A stretch of DNA of 64,000 nt from Desulfotignum sp. (GCA_011390335.1 JAABSO010000002.1:124001-188000); one strand, 5' to 3'; counted from the stretch's first letter, positions 8,805-17,846 are shown. Notes: generated by a model from the sequence alone, not told the origin. Numbers and translations: made by a program.

Positions 8805-9633
8805 TGTGGGTCGGCAGATTGGAAAAGACCCCTGGTTCATCACGGGCATCAGCATTTTGCTGTTCCTGGGGTTTCTGGCCGTTGCCGGGCCGTTTCTGGT
8901 ACCCCATGATCCTTATGACATCTCTTTTTCTCCTTTACATCCGCCCTCTGCAGACCACTGGCTGGGAACCAATGACGGGGGCATGGATATTTTGTCGGAA
9001 CTGGTATTCAGCCTGCGAAATACCGTGATATTCGGTGTCACAGCCGGTACGGCCGGGCTGGTGCTCGGGGTGGTAGCAGGCCTTTTTTCCGCCTGGGCCG
9101 GCGGATGGACCGACCAGGTTATCATGCGCCTGGCCGATATTGTTCTGGCCATTCCTTCGGTGATGGTTCTGATCCTGGTGGCGGCATTTTTCCAACCATC
9201 CCCTGTGGTCCTGGCCCTGACCCTGGCCGGTCTGGCCTGGCCCACCACAGCCAGGGGTGTCCGGGCCCAGGCTTTGACCCTGAAAAACAGCCTTCACATA
9301 AAAGCGGCACAGCACATGGGCGGGTCAGGCAGATATATCATTGCCCGGCACCTCATGCCGGAGCTGTTTCCGCTGTACCTGATAAATTTTGCTGCCAAAA
9401 CCCGTATGGCTGTTTTCATGGAAGCCTCCCTGGCATTTCTCGGGCTTTTTGACCCGGGTGAAAAATCTCTGGGACTGATGATCAGCTATGCGCTACAATA
9501 CTATTATCTGGATATCTGGTCCAACTGGCTGATGCCGCCGATTATGCTGCTTTCTTTGCTGATCATGGGGGCCACTTTTGTGACCATCAGTATGGAAAAA
9601 ATTTTTGACCCGCGTTTAAGGAAAACAGTGTGA
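8794..9633 (+). CDS. ABC transporter permease, DppC type
   Basis: A 279-residue second permease subunit. It has the DppC-type N-terminal extension with one membrane helix, then GPFLVPHDPYD and HWLGTNDGGMDILSEL (typical of the family), about five further helices, and an EAA-like loop around ARGVRAQALTLKNSLHIKAA. ATG 8794 is chosen because an upstream in-frame start would extend well into the previous gene and lies before the family's usual N-terminus. The stop codon overlaps the GTG start of the ATPase gene. Confidence 0.92.
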   Translation: MHIDVGRQIGKDPWFITGISILLFLGFLAVAGPFLVPHDPYDISFSPLHPPSADHWLGTNDGGMDILSELVFSLRNTVIFGVTAGTAGLVLGVVAGLFSAWAGGWTDQVIMRLADIVLAIPSVMVLILVAAFFQPSPVVLALTLAGLAWPTTARGVRAQALTLKNSLHIKAAQHMGGSGRYIIARHLMPELFPLYLINFAAKTRMAVFMEASLAFLGLFDPGEKSLGLMISYALQYYYLDIWSNWLMPPIMLLSLLIMGATFVTISMEKIFDPRLRKTV

Positions 9634-11465
9634 CAATACAGATAAAAGATCTGACCATCAGTTACCAGGATCTTGACCATGCGCTTCTGGCCCTGGACCA
9701 CCTGGACCTGGCACTGCATCCGGGAAAGATTACCGCCCTGGTGGGGGAATCCGGCTCCGGAAAAACCACTTTGGGAAAGGCGGTAATGGGGCTTTTGCCA
9801 AAAAATGCCCGGACAAAAGGCAGTATTTCAGTGGACGGAATACAGATCCTGGGTCTGGATGAAGCTGCCATGAACCAGCTGCGCTGGTCACAGGTTGCCA
9901 TGGTGTTTCAGAACGGGGCAGCCAGCCTCAATCCAGTGCACTGCCTGATAGACCAGGTGGCGGAACCTCTGCTTCAGAAAGGCATTGTTCGCAGAAAAGC
10001 AATGGCCGCGGCCTTGGACCTGCTGGCCCGCATGGGAATAGATGCAGACCAGGCCGGACGGTATCCCCATGAACTCAGCGGGGGCCAGGTCCAGCGGGGG
10101 CTGCTGGCCATGTCCCTTATCCTTGATCCGCCGGTGCTGATTCTGGATGAGCCCACAGCGGCCCTGGATGCAATGACCAAAGGCTTTATCACCAAAGTGA
10201 TCCAAGATCTCAGGAGTGCCGGCAAAACCATTCTGCTCATCACCCATGACCTGGATCTGGCCCGGAACCTGGCAGATGCCATTGCGGTGCTTTACCTGGG
10301 ACGGATCATGGAATACCTGCCCGGCACCGACCTGGTTGACAGTCCCTGCCATCCCTATACCCTGGCCCTGGTCCGGGCATTTCCTTTCATGGACGGGATG
10401 CGGGATCTGGGAGGGATAAGGGGGGATGCGTTCTACCGCATGGTGCATGCCCATACCCGGGAAAACGGCCGGACACATGCGCATGTCCATGTGGCTGCAC
10501 CGGATGCGGTGCACCAGGGCGGGCATGCCCCGCCCCAGGGGTGTCTGTTCCAGCCCAGGTGCACCCAGGCTGTTTTGGAATGCAGCCTGGGCGACGTCGG
10601 TTTTACCGCCTGTGGCACCCACCAGGTACGCTGTATCAGGGGAGGGATTGCCCAAATACTGTCCTTTGAAAAGGTGGCCAAAAGCTTTGGTAAGGTCAAG
10701 GCCCTGGCCCCGACAGATCTGACCCTTATGGCGGGCGAGGTGTTCTGCCTGGTGGGGGAAACAGGCTCCGGCAAGACCACCCTGGCCTCCATCGCATCCG
10801 GGGCGGTTGCACCGGATCAGGGTCGGCGCATATTCCAGAACCGGGACATGGACAGATGGATGAAAACCGATTTTGCCTCCTTCGCACCGAAAATAGGCAT
10901 GATTTATCAGAACCCGGCAGAATCGGTGAGCCACAGGTTTACGGTTTTCGACATTGTGGCCGAGCCCCTTCGCATCCAGAAACAGGAGATTGACCCTGAA
11001 AAAATTCGCACCAGGGTCCTGGCAGCTTTGGCAGATGTCCGGCTTTCCACAGCACCGGAGTTTTTAAAAAGGTATCCCCATGAACTGAACATGGGTGCGA
11101 TTCAGCGGGTCTGCATCGCCCGGGCCCTGGTGCATGCACCTGATCTGCTCATTGCAGATGAGCCCACCTCCTCTTTGGATCCCAGTGTCCAGGCCAAGGT
11201 GCTGAAAATGCTGCTGGGGCTGCAGATTGAAAAAGGGCTGACCATGCTCTTTGTCACCCACGATATCGGCCTGGCCCGGAAAGTGGCCGACCGCATCGGT
11301 GTCATGGCCAACGGCACCATCATTGAAACAGGTCCGGCCGCCGGGATTATCAACCACCCGGAACAGGCCTGCACAAAAATACTCATCAACAGTGCCAGGG
11401 GGCTGGGCACCCGGTCCCTGGCATCCATCCCTGGTTATGAAAAGGAAAACATATGTCGGTCTTAG
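9630..11465 (+). CDS. Fused double ATPase of dipeptide/nickel-type ABC importer (DppD-DppF fusion)
   Basis: A 611-residue protein carrying both nucleotide-binding domains of the importer in one chain. Domain 1 (about 1-255): Walker A GESGSGKTT, Q-loop MVFQNG, signature LSGGQVQRG, Walker B LILDEPTAALD, then an oligopeptide/dipeptide C-terminal segment ending in a Cys-containing stretch (GCLFQPRCTQAVLEC). Domain 2 (about 345-600): Walker A GETGSGKTT, Q-loop MIYQNPAES, Walker B LIADEPTSSLD, but the signature is LNMGAIQRV instead of LSGGQxQR. The second ATP site is therefore probably altered, as in asymmetric ABC transporters. It starts at GTG 9630, overlapping the permease stop, and its 3' end overlaps the next gene by 13 bp. 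Confidence 0.93.
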   Translation: MTIQIKDLTISYQDLDHALLALDHLDLALHPGKITALVGESGSGKTTLGKAVMGLLPKNARTKGSISVDGIQILGLDEAAMNQLRWSQVAMVFQNGAASLNPVHCLIDQVAEPLLQKGIVRRKAMAAALDLLARMGIDADQAGRYPHELSGGQVQRGLLAMSLILDPPVLILDEPTAALDAMTKGFITKVIQDLRSAGKTILLITHDLDLARNLADAIAVLYLGRIMEYLPGTDLVDSPCHPYTLALVRAFPFMDGMRDLGGIRGDAFYRMVHAHTRENGRTHAHVHVAAPDAVHQGGHAPPQGCLFQPRCTQAVLECSLGDVGFTACGTHQVRCIRGGIAQILSFEKVAKSFGKVKALAPTDLTLMAGEVFCLVGETGSGKTTLASIASGAVAPDQGRRIFQNRDMDRWMKTDFASFAPKIGMIYQNPAESVSHRFTVFDIVAEPLRIQKQEIDPEKIRTRVLAALADVRLSTAPEFLKRYPHELNMGAIQRVCIARALVHAPDLLIADEPTSSLDPSVQAKVLKMLLGLQIEKGLTMLFVTHDIGLARKVADRIGVMANGTIIETGPAAGIINHPEQACTKILINSARGLGTRSLASIPGYEKENICRS

Positions 11466-14400
11466 CATCTACACCGGTTTTCAGTGATATTGACGCAGCA
11501 GAATTTGCAGCTGAATTTTTCGGGATTTCAGGCAGTGTGACTTCCCTGCCTGGTGAACGGGATCAGAATTTTCTGGTGACCGCAAAAAGCGGCAGATCCT
11601 ATGTATTGAAAATTGCCAATGCTGCAGAAGACAGATCCATATTGGAGGCCCAGCACCAGGCCATGGATTTTTTAGGACAGCACCTGTCTTTTTGTCCAGA
11701 AACCATGCCTGCACGAAGCAATGACTATCTGGTGCCGGTACGGTCTGAAAAGACCGGCACCCACCTGGTGCGCCTGGTATCCTATATACAGGGTACACCC
11801 ATGGGGCTGGTCAAGCGCAGATCACCTGATCTGTTTATGGATCTGGGCCGCAGCCTGGCGCGCATGGATAAGGCGCTGGCCGGTTTTTCCCATCCGGCGG
11901 TGCACAGAGATTTTCACTGGGACCTGGCCAATGCTGCAGAGGTGGTCATCCAGTATATATCCCATGTGACAGACACCTTTCTGCGCGATCTGATACTAAA
12001 GTGCACCCGTGAATTTGAGAATACCACACGTCCCCTGCTGCAAAATCTGCGGAAAAGTGTGATCCATAATGATGCAAACGATTATAATGTGCTGGCAGGC
12101 GGCGGCACTGACCTGTATTCCCGGAACCAGTCCGTGACAGGCATTATCGATTTCGGGGATATGGTATACAGCCATACGGTGTGCGATCCTGCCATTGCAG
12201 CAGCATATGCAGTGTTGGATATGCCCGACCCCCTGCAGACGGCAGGCCTGGTTATCAAAGGGTATCATGAGATATATCCCCTGGATGAAACCGAGATATC
12301 GTTGCTGTTCAGCCTGATCTGCATGCGGCTGTGTGTGAGTGCCTGTCTGGCCGCCTTTCAGCAAAAACAGCGGCCGGATGATCCATATCTGTTGATCAGC
12401 CAGGCACCCATCAAAAAAGCCCTGCCCGAACTGGCATCTGTTGATCCGCAATTTGCAACCGGGGTTTTCAGATCAGCCTGCGGTCTGGATCCATTGCCCA
12501 AAAGCCGGCCGGTGCAGGCGTGGCTGGCCAAAAACCCGCACCTGTGTTTTCCGGTGATGGGAGAGCCGCTTACGCAAGAAACTTGCACGGTACTGGATCT
12601 TGGCGTGGACAGCCCGCTTGTGTCAGGGGACCCCACAGCTCTGGCAGGAGATGATTTTGCCCGGCACCTGTCCGCCCGGTTGAAACAGGCAGGCACCGGA
12701 TACGGTATCGGCCGGTACAAAGAAACCCGGCTGCGCCAGGCATCATTTTCAAAATCGTATCCTGTGCCTGAAAAAGGGATCTCCCCGTCCGTGCATCTGT
12801 GCATGGAAGTGGTTGCCCCGCAGGATGCTTCTGTTTTTGCTCCCTTTGCCGGCAGAATCCACAGTGTGACAAAAAACGGGGCGACAGAAGACCAGGGTGC
12901 AGCCCTTGTTTTGGAACACACACCTGTCCCCGGCATCGTCTTTTATACCATTTTCAGCCAACTCAGCAAAAGATCCATTGCCCGTCTGTCGCCAGGAGAA
13001 AAAATTGAAAAAGGGCAGGCATTTGCCACCATCGCTTCCTCTAATGAGAACGGCGGGTCGCCGCCCCATGTGAGATTGCAGCTGGTGTCACACCTTATGG
13101 GATATGGCAGTGATTTTCCCTCTGCCTGCCGCCCGGATCAGACAGGTGTGTGGACAGACATCTGCCTGGATCCCAATCTTGTTTTACAGCTCCCGGACAA
13201 CTGCTTTCCCCTTCCCAGACCCGGCAAACAGGAAACTCTGGCTGCCCGGCGCCGCTGCATCAGCGACAATTTGAGCATCGGGTACCATGATCCTGTAAAA
13301 ATTGCCCGGGGATGGCAGCAGTACCTGTTTGATGACACCGGCCGGCAGTTTCTGGATGCATACAACAATGTCCCCCATGTGGGCCACTGCCATCCGGCAG
13401 TCATCCAGGCCGGGGTAAAACAGATGAAATGCCTGAACACCAACACCCGGTATCTGCATGATGCCATCATTGCCTATGCCGACAAGCTGTCAGCCACCAT
13501 GCCCGATCCCCTGGAGGTGTGTTTTTTTCTGAATTCAGCCAGTGAAGCCAATGAACTGGCAGTGCGCCTGGCAAAAGCCCATACCGGACAAAAAGATTTT
13601 ATTGTCCTGGAAGGGGCCTATCACGGCAATACCAACACCCTGATTGACATGAGCCCCTACAAGCACGGCGGTCCGGGGGGAGAAGGCCCGCCAAACTGGG
13701 TGCATACTGCCCCGGTGGCTGATGTGTACCGCGGCCCGTACAAAGAAGAGGATCCCCTGGCAGGAAAAAAATATGCAGACCACGTCCAAAAAATTATCCT
13801 AAAACTGGCAGAAGATAACAAAAAACCGGGCGGATTCATTGCAGAATCCTATCCCAGCGTGGGGGGACAGATTATTTTTCCCCCGGCATATCTGGCCCGG
13901 GTATATGCGCATGTGCGGGCAGCCGGCGGGGTCTGTATCGCAGATGAAGTGCAGACCGGATACGGGAGGATCGGCACCCATTTTTATGCTTTTTTGGCCC
14001 AGGACGTTGTGCCGGATATAGTGATTCTGGGAAAACCCATCGGCAACGGCCACCCCATCGGCGCCCTTGTTACCACAAAAGAGATCGCACAATCATTTGT
14101 TACAGGCATGGAATTTTTCAGTACCTTTGGCGGCAATACGGTTTCCTGTGCCATCGGCCTGAAAGTGCTGGAAATAACCCTGGCCGACAATTTACAGGAA
14201 AATGCCCAAAAGGTGGGAACGCATCTGCTGGAGCGGCTGCGTTCTTTGAAAAAAAGATACAAGATTATCGGAGATGTGCGGGGCTCGGGGCTTTTTATCG
14301 GCATGGAGCTGGTACGAGATCACAAAACCCTGGAACCGGCAGACCAAGAGGCATCCTTTGTTGTCAACCGCATGCGGGACAAGGGTATTCTCATGGGTAC

Positions 14401-14515
14401 GGACGGACCGCTTCACAATGTGGTAAAAATCAGACCCCCCCTGGTGATCACAAAACAGGATGCTGATACCATTGCAGATACCATGGAAGAGATTTTTGCA
14501 GAGGATTTTGCCTGA
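11453..14515 (+). CDS. Fusion: APH-fold small-molecule kinase / M23-like domain / class III PLP phospho-lyase
   Basis: A 1020-residue three-part protein. Residues ~1-330 are an aminoglycoside-phosphotransferase-like kinase (catalytic VIHNDANDYN near 203, metal-binding GIIDFGDM near 230), closest in kind to hydroxylysine kinase. Residues ~410-575 are an M23-peptidase-like beta domain without an evident HxxxD/HxH zinc set. Residues ~600-1015 are a class III PLP enzyme of the ethanolamine-phosphate / phosphohydroxylysine phospho-lyase subgroup: HVGHCHP, LNTNTRYLHD, ESYPSVGGQI, IADEVQTGYGR, PLP lysine in ILGKPIGNGHP (about 861), GDVRGSGLFIGMEL. Phosphorylation of an amino-alcohol followed by elimination of phosphate and ammonia would give an aldehyde. 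Coupling to the upstream ABC importer suggests uptake of such a compound; ethanolamine and 5-hydroxylysine are candidates. Confidence 0.9.
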   Translation: MSVLASTPVFSDIDAAEFAAEFFGISGSVTSLPGERDQNFLVTAKSGRSYVLKIANAAEDRSILEAQHQAMDFLGQHLSFCPETMPARSNDYLVPVRSEKTGTHLVRLVSYIQGTPMGLVKRRSPDLFMDLGRSLARMDKALAGFSHPAVHRDFHWDLANAAEVVIQYISHVTDTFLRDLILKCTREFENTTRPLLQNLRKSVIHNDANDYNVLAGGGTDLYSRNQSVTGIIDFGDMVYSHTVCDPAIAAAYAVLDMPDPLQTAGLVIKGYHEIYPLDETEISLLFSLICMRLCVSACLAAFQQKQRPDDPYLLISQAPIKKALPELASVDPQFATGVFRSACGLDPLPKSRPVQAWLAKNPHLCFPVMGEPLTQETCTVLDLGVDSPLVSGDPTALAGDDFARHLSARLKQAGTGYGIGRYKETRLRQASFSKSYPVPEKGISPSVHLCMEVVAPQDASVFAPFAGRIHSVTKNGATEDQGAALVLEHTPVPGIVFYTIFSQLSKRSIARLSPGEKIEKGQAFATIASSNENGGSPPHVRLQLVSHLMGYGSDFPSACRPDQTGVWTDICLDPNLVLQLPDNCFPLPRPGKQETLAARRRCISDNLSIGYHDPVKIARGWQQYLFDDTGRQFLDAYNNVPHVGHCHPAVIQAGVKQMKCLNTNTRYLHDAIIAYADKLSATMPDPLEVCFFLNSASEANELAVRLAKAHTGQKDFIVLEGAYHGNTNTLIDMSPYKHGGPGGEGPPNWVHTAPVADVYRGPYKEEDPLAGKKYADHVQKIILKLAEDNKKPGGFIAESYPSVGGQIIFPPAYLARVYAHVRAAGGVCIADEVQTGYGRIGTHFYAFLAQDVVPDIVILGKPIGNGHPIGALVTTKEIAQSFVTGMEFFSTFGGNTVSCAIGLKVLEITLADNLQENAQKVGTHLLERLRSLKKRYKIIGDVRGSGLFIGMELVRDHKTLEPADQEASFVVNRMRDKGILMGTDGPLHNVVKIRPPLVITKQDADTIADTMEEIFAEDFA

Positions 14516-14617
14516 CCCGACGGCAACCCGGTCCCTGGTCAGTGTAAAGATAGCATTTATTTTTATACTGTTTTGCGCTATTAATATGCAATTTAGATCA
14601 CCTGCGGAGGCAAAAAA

Positions 14618-14884
14618 ATGATCAATGTCAATGAAGCATCAGCCAGGGCCATAGAGCACTTGAAAAAACTGTATCCTGATCATGATCTGGGAAAAATACT
14701 GTTTGAGGAAGCTGAACTGACGGATGACGATAAATTCTGGGTGGTTGTTCTCAGCTATAAAAGCCCGATTGCTGCCAGCGGGGTCGGCAAATCAATGTTT
14801 GTGGGAGACCGGGGCTACAAGGTGTTCAAACTGATGGCGGAAACCGGTGAAATTCGTTCTGTCAAAAACCAGGAATCCAAATAG
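14618..14884 (+). CDS. Small conserved-looking protein of unknown function
   Basis: An 88-residue soluble protein behind a strong ribosome site (CGGAGG, 9 bases upstream). It is predicted alpha/beta with a hydrophobic WVVVLSYKSP strand and a YKVFKLMAETGEIRSVK end that resembles the GEI(R/V)S turn of PepSY-like or immunity-type small domains. No signal peptide or membrane segment is seen. It stands alone between the ABC operon and the PilZ gene, which faces it. I do not recognise the family with confidence. Confidence 0.75.
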   Translation: MINVNEASARAIEHLKKLYPDHDLGKILFEEAELTDDDKFWVVVLSYKSPIAASGVGKSMFVGDRGYKVFKLMAETGEIRSVKNQESK

Positions 14885-14938
14885 CAGGGGCGGCTTGCAT
14901 AATCCGGATATCTGCAAATCAGCCTGGCTTGGAGGTGC

Positions 14939-15601
14939 CTATCTTTCAAAGCCCTCGATGGAGAACAAAAAATGCATCAAAGGATTTAAAAATGTTTTGG
15001 TCATATCCTGAAATTTGGTACCCACGGAAATCTGTTTTTGTTCGCGCTTGACATTCCTCACAATGGCCAAGGCCCCGATCTCTTCTGAGATACCCGGAAA
15101 CCTGCAATAAACCCGCAGCCGATCGCCCTCTTTCAGGGTTGTGATGTTTTTTGTATCATGGTAGGTGAACCTGCACCCGTTTTTGCTGATATCAAATATC
15201 ACGATGGGGAATTCGGTTTTTTTGGCTTCCACCCGTCCGGGTATCACCACATTGTTGCGCTTGATTATGCGCAGTTCACGCTGTTGGACTATTTTGGGGT
15301 ATTCAAGGGCAAGGGTCCTTATGGGATTGGTTATGATCTCTATTACGCTGGTCTGGAACGCGAATACGCAACCGTCATACAGGTATTTCACCACCATTTT
15401 GCTGCCGGGATACAACTTGTTTTTAACACTTCTAAACCGCTTGGGAAGTGTGACAATCAAGAATTCATCTTTCAGCAGGCCGATAAAAATACTGGTAACC
15501 GTAAAATCAACCCCGTCAATGTCAATATACACCTGGGCACCGATGTCAATATAAACGCCTTCTGATTTATCTAATTCAAAAATTTCTTCCATCTCCTCCA
15601 T
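14939..15601 (-). CDS. PilZ domain protein with YcgR-like N-terminal domain
   Basis: A 220-residue protein. The N-terminal half (about 15-110) has the flagellar-brake/YcgR-N type beta barrel pattern. The C-terminal half is a PilZ domain with both c-di-GMP contacts visible: RIIKR (RxxxR) and DISKNG (D/NxSxxG). It should bind cyclic di-GMP and relay the signal to a motility or surface process. The start is taken at the ATG at 15601 because AAAGGA lies 7 bases upstream; an in-frame ATG at 15640 has no such site. It is convergent with the small gene at 14618. No partner gene is adjacent. Confidence 0.88.
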   Translation of the reverse strand: MEEMEEIFELDKSEGVYIDIGAQVYIDIDGVDFTVTSIFIGLLKDEFLIVTLPKRFRSVKNKLYPGSKMVVKYLYDGCVFAFQTSVIEIITNPIRTLALEYPKIVQQRELRIIKRNNVVIPGRVEAKKTEFPIVIFDISKNGCRFTYHDTKNITTLKEGDRLRVYCRFPGISEEIGALAIVRNVKREQKQISVGTKFQDMTKTFLNPLMHFLFSIEGFER

Positions 15602-15872
15602 CCGGCTATCCTTTCTATGGGGGTACAGGTTTTTTGTCAATCAGGTTAAATGACAGCTGGTCCCTTTAAAATGTATAGAATCTACCTATTGCTTCATATA
15701 ATGTTTGTCAAGATTAAAAAAGGATGCTGCCTGTTCATACAGCAACCATTTCAAAAACCTGTCTTCTGAAAGCAGCATTCTCAATTGACAAAAAATGGAT
15801 ACACAGCAGGTACACAGAACGAAAAAATGAAAAAAAAGGTTGTCAACCGAAGTTGAAAACCCTTGATATTTT

Positions 15873-15946
15873 TGGCTGGGTGACTAGGATTCGAACCTAG
15901 ATTGACGGAGTCAGAGTCCGTAGTCCTGCCATTGGACGATCACCCA
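15873..15946 (-). tRNA. tRNA-Gln (anticodon CTG)
   Basis: The minus strand reads TGGGTGA (acceptor 5' arm), a D-arm with AATGGCAGGA, anticodon stem ACGGA/TCCGT around the loop CTCTGAC (anticodon CTG), a T-arm with GGTTCGAATCC, and TCACCCA closing the acceptor, then G and an encoded CCA. All four stems close, at 74 nt including CCA. Confidence 0.96.
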
Positions 15947-16026
15947 CCATCACTGAATGTCCGGGGTATATACACCAAAGACCCATACGTGTCAAGGATT
16001 TTCTGGGCATTTGTCATACATGTGAA

Positions 16027-16288
16027 CTGGATATTTTGCCATAAGCATGCCAGGCTTTCGATCGCTGTGTGCAGCATTCTGTCCCAAGCCCCTCCCCAGG
16101 TGGTGTCCTTTGCCGGGCCTGAGATTTGCGGGGGCCTGTTTGCATAAGAACAATGAAGAGCGGCAGCCCGCTCTCTGGTTGAAAACCATCCCGGGATATT
16201 TTATCAGGCCCCCTCCGGCTCTGACGGTCCTGTCACAGGACACCAGGGACTCCCCATAGAAGCACACGCTACTATAGCAAATATCCAG
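16027..16288. mobile_element. MITE-like palindromic repeat, copy 2
   Basis: A 262-bp relative of the repeat at 4279-4545. The ends are CTGGATATTTTGCCATA and TATAGCAAATATCCAG, forming terminal inverted repeats. The conserved interior is GTGTCCTTTGCCGGGCCTGAGAT, then GCGGGGGCCT paired with AGGCCCCC, then GGCTCTGACGGTCC and CACAGGACACC. Flanks are ATGTGAA on the left and ATGTGAG on the right, a possible short target duplication. It lies between tRNA-Gln and larE. Confidence 0.7.
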
Positions 16289-16340
16289 ATGTGAGATACG
16301 GACTTGATCCGGGCAAATGAAATCTGGTAAAGAGGTATGC

Positions 16341-17183
16341 ATGCTAAAAGAAACGCAATACCGGGTGTGTGATGAAAAAATACCGGTGCTCAAGGCTGGT
16401 TTAAAAGATCTGAAAACCGCTGCCGTGGCTTTTTCCGGCGGGGTTGATTCAGCCTTTCTTCTGGCAGTGGCAGCTGCATCCGGCCTGGAGCGCCTGATGG
16501 CGGTGACCGTGGATTCAGCCTTTGTGACCAGAGAGGAGATCCAGCGGGCCCGACAGGTGGCTCACGACCTGGGGGTGGACCACCAGATCCTGACTGCTGA
16601 TATCCTGAACGCGCCCCGGGTGGTGGAAAATTCCCCTGAGCGCTGCTATCATTGTAAAAAAAAGGTATTTTCCCTGATAAAAGATGCCGCAGGCAAGGCC
16701 GGCATAGCCCATCTGGTACACGGGGTGAACACAGATGATATGGCGGATTTCCGGCCGGGCATGCAGGCTGCCGTGGAACTGGGATTTCTTTCCCCGCTGC
16801 TGGATGCCGGGCTGTCCAAACGGCAGATCCGGACCTGTTCCAGACAGATGGGCCTGGTTACCTGGGATCTGCCGTCCCAGTCCTGCCTGGCCACCCGGAT
16901 TCCGTCTGGAAATCCCATAACCCCCGAAGCCCTTGGGAAGATTGAACAGGCGGAAGCCTTTATAAAATCTCTGGGATTCGCCCATGTCCGGGTCCGCTGC
17001 CACGGCAGGCTGGCCCGCATTGAAACAGATGAAAAATCCATAGTGCCCATGATCAGGATTCGGCGGCAGATTTCTGCCGCCCTCAAAAATATGGGATTTG
17101 CCTTTGTGGGCATGGATATGGACGGATACCGCACCGGAAACATGAACCCGCATGAACCAGATGCAGGTATAAAACCCAGATAA
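16341..17183 (+). CDS. larE: ATP-dependent sulfur transferase LarE
   Basis: A 280-residue PP-loop enzyme. LarE adenylates the carboxylates of P2CMN and donates sulfur from its own cysteine in making the nickel-pincer (NPN) cofactor of lactate racemase-type enzymes. Visible are the PP-loop FSGGVDSAF (about residues 31-39), RCYHCKKK (about 100) and the PSQSCLATRIPSG block (about 178-190) that carries the expected sulfur-donating Cys. The ATG at 16341 is preferred over 16317 because AAAGAGG sits 5-6 bases upstream. larB, larC and larA are not in the window, so the partners must be elsewhere. The PPC-domain gene follows after 27 bp. Confidence 0.92.
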   Translation: MLKETQYRVCDEKIPVLKAGLKDLKTAAVAFSGGVDSAFLLAVAAASGLERLMAVTVDSAFVTREEIQRARQVAHDLGVDHQILTADILNAPRVVENSPERCYHCKKKVFSLIKDAAGKAGIAHLVHGVNTDDMADFRPGMQAAVELGFLSPLLDAGLSKRQIRTCSRQMGLVTWDLPSQSCLATRIPSGNPITPEALGKIEQAEAFIKSLGFAHVRVRCHGRLARIETDEKSIVPMIRIRRQISAALKNMGFAFVGMDMDGYRTGNMNPHEPDAGIKPR

Positions 17184-17210
17184 TTACAGCAAAAAAATAA
17201 GGGTAACAAT

Positions 17211-17654
17211 GTGAAATATTGTGAAGCAAAACAGGGCCGGGTATTTGTGATTCGTCTGGAAGACCAGGAGGTGGTACATGAAACCATTGAAAAATTTGCC
17301 CGGGATCACCATATCCGGGCGGCATCTCTTATGGTTCTGGGCGGTGCAGACTCCGGCAGTATACTTGTGACAGGGCCGGACCAGGGAAGGCAGTTCCCCA
17401 TAACCCTGAAAACCCATGTGCTGGATGATGTCCACGAGGTGACCGGCACAGGGACGCTTTTTCCTGATGAAACAGGCAGCCCGGTACTGCACATGCACAT
17501 GGCCTGCGGCAGGGGAGACAATACCATCACCGGGTGTATCCGCAAAGGGGTGAAGGTCTGGCAGGTGATGGAGGTGATCATCCATGAACTGACCGGCGCC
17601 ACCGGGGTGCGAAAAAAAGATGATGCCACCGGGTTTGACATGCTGGTCCCCTGA
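17211..17654 (+). CDS. PPC/DUF296 domain protein
   Basis: A 147-residue single-domain protein of the PPC (DUF296) family, the fold seen in plant AT-hook proteins and in free-standing bacterial and archaeal trimers. It starts at GTG 17211 with TAAGGGT upstream. Family features are an early RLEDQEVV segment, the central HVLDDVHEVTGTGTLFPDETGSPVLH stretch and the conserved HMHMACGR histidines, which bind metal in structures of the family. There is no AT-hook. Bacterial function is unknown. It follows larE closely and is likely co-transcribed. Confidence 0.9.
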   Translation: MKYCEAKQGRVFVIRLEDQEVVHETIEKFARDHHIRAASLMVLGGADSGSILVTGPDQGRQFPITLKTHVLDDVHEVTGTGTLFPDETGSPVLHMHMACGRGDNTITGCIRKGVKVWQVMEVIIHELTGATGVRKKDDATGFDMLVP

Positions 17655-17736
17655 ATGCATCCGTGCGGGCGGTATAGGGGATATGGAAAATTCTCACTAG
17701 CGGCCAGATGTTTTTTTGGTGTGACAGAAAATATAA

Positions 17737-17765
17737 AAGCGCAGCCGAAACCTGCGGCTGCGCTT
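17737..17765 (-). terminator. Rho-independent terminator of ndk
   Basis: On the minus strand an 11-bp stem (17765-17755 with 17747-17737, AAGCGCAGCCG/CGGCTGCGCTT) with a 7-nt loop is followed by TTTATATTTT. It lies about 80 bp past the ndk stop. Confidence 0.75.
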
Positions 17766-17846
17766 ATGGGCCAGTGTGTGTGGGCCGAAAATGTTTCCGG
17801 TCAGATCCTTGCGGATTGATCACACCTGGGTCTCTTTGCGGCGGAT

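Larger units (their letters stand above)
15602..16340. other. Intergenic region with tRNA-Gln and MITE copy 2
   Basis: About 740 bp. It contains tRNA-Gln on the minus strand (15873-15946) and the second palindromic repeat (16027-16288), each listed separately. The AT-rich part at 15640-15870 holds nothing I can name. Confidence 0.7.
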
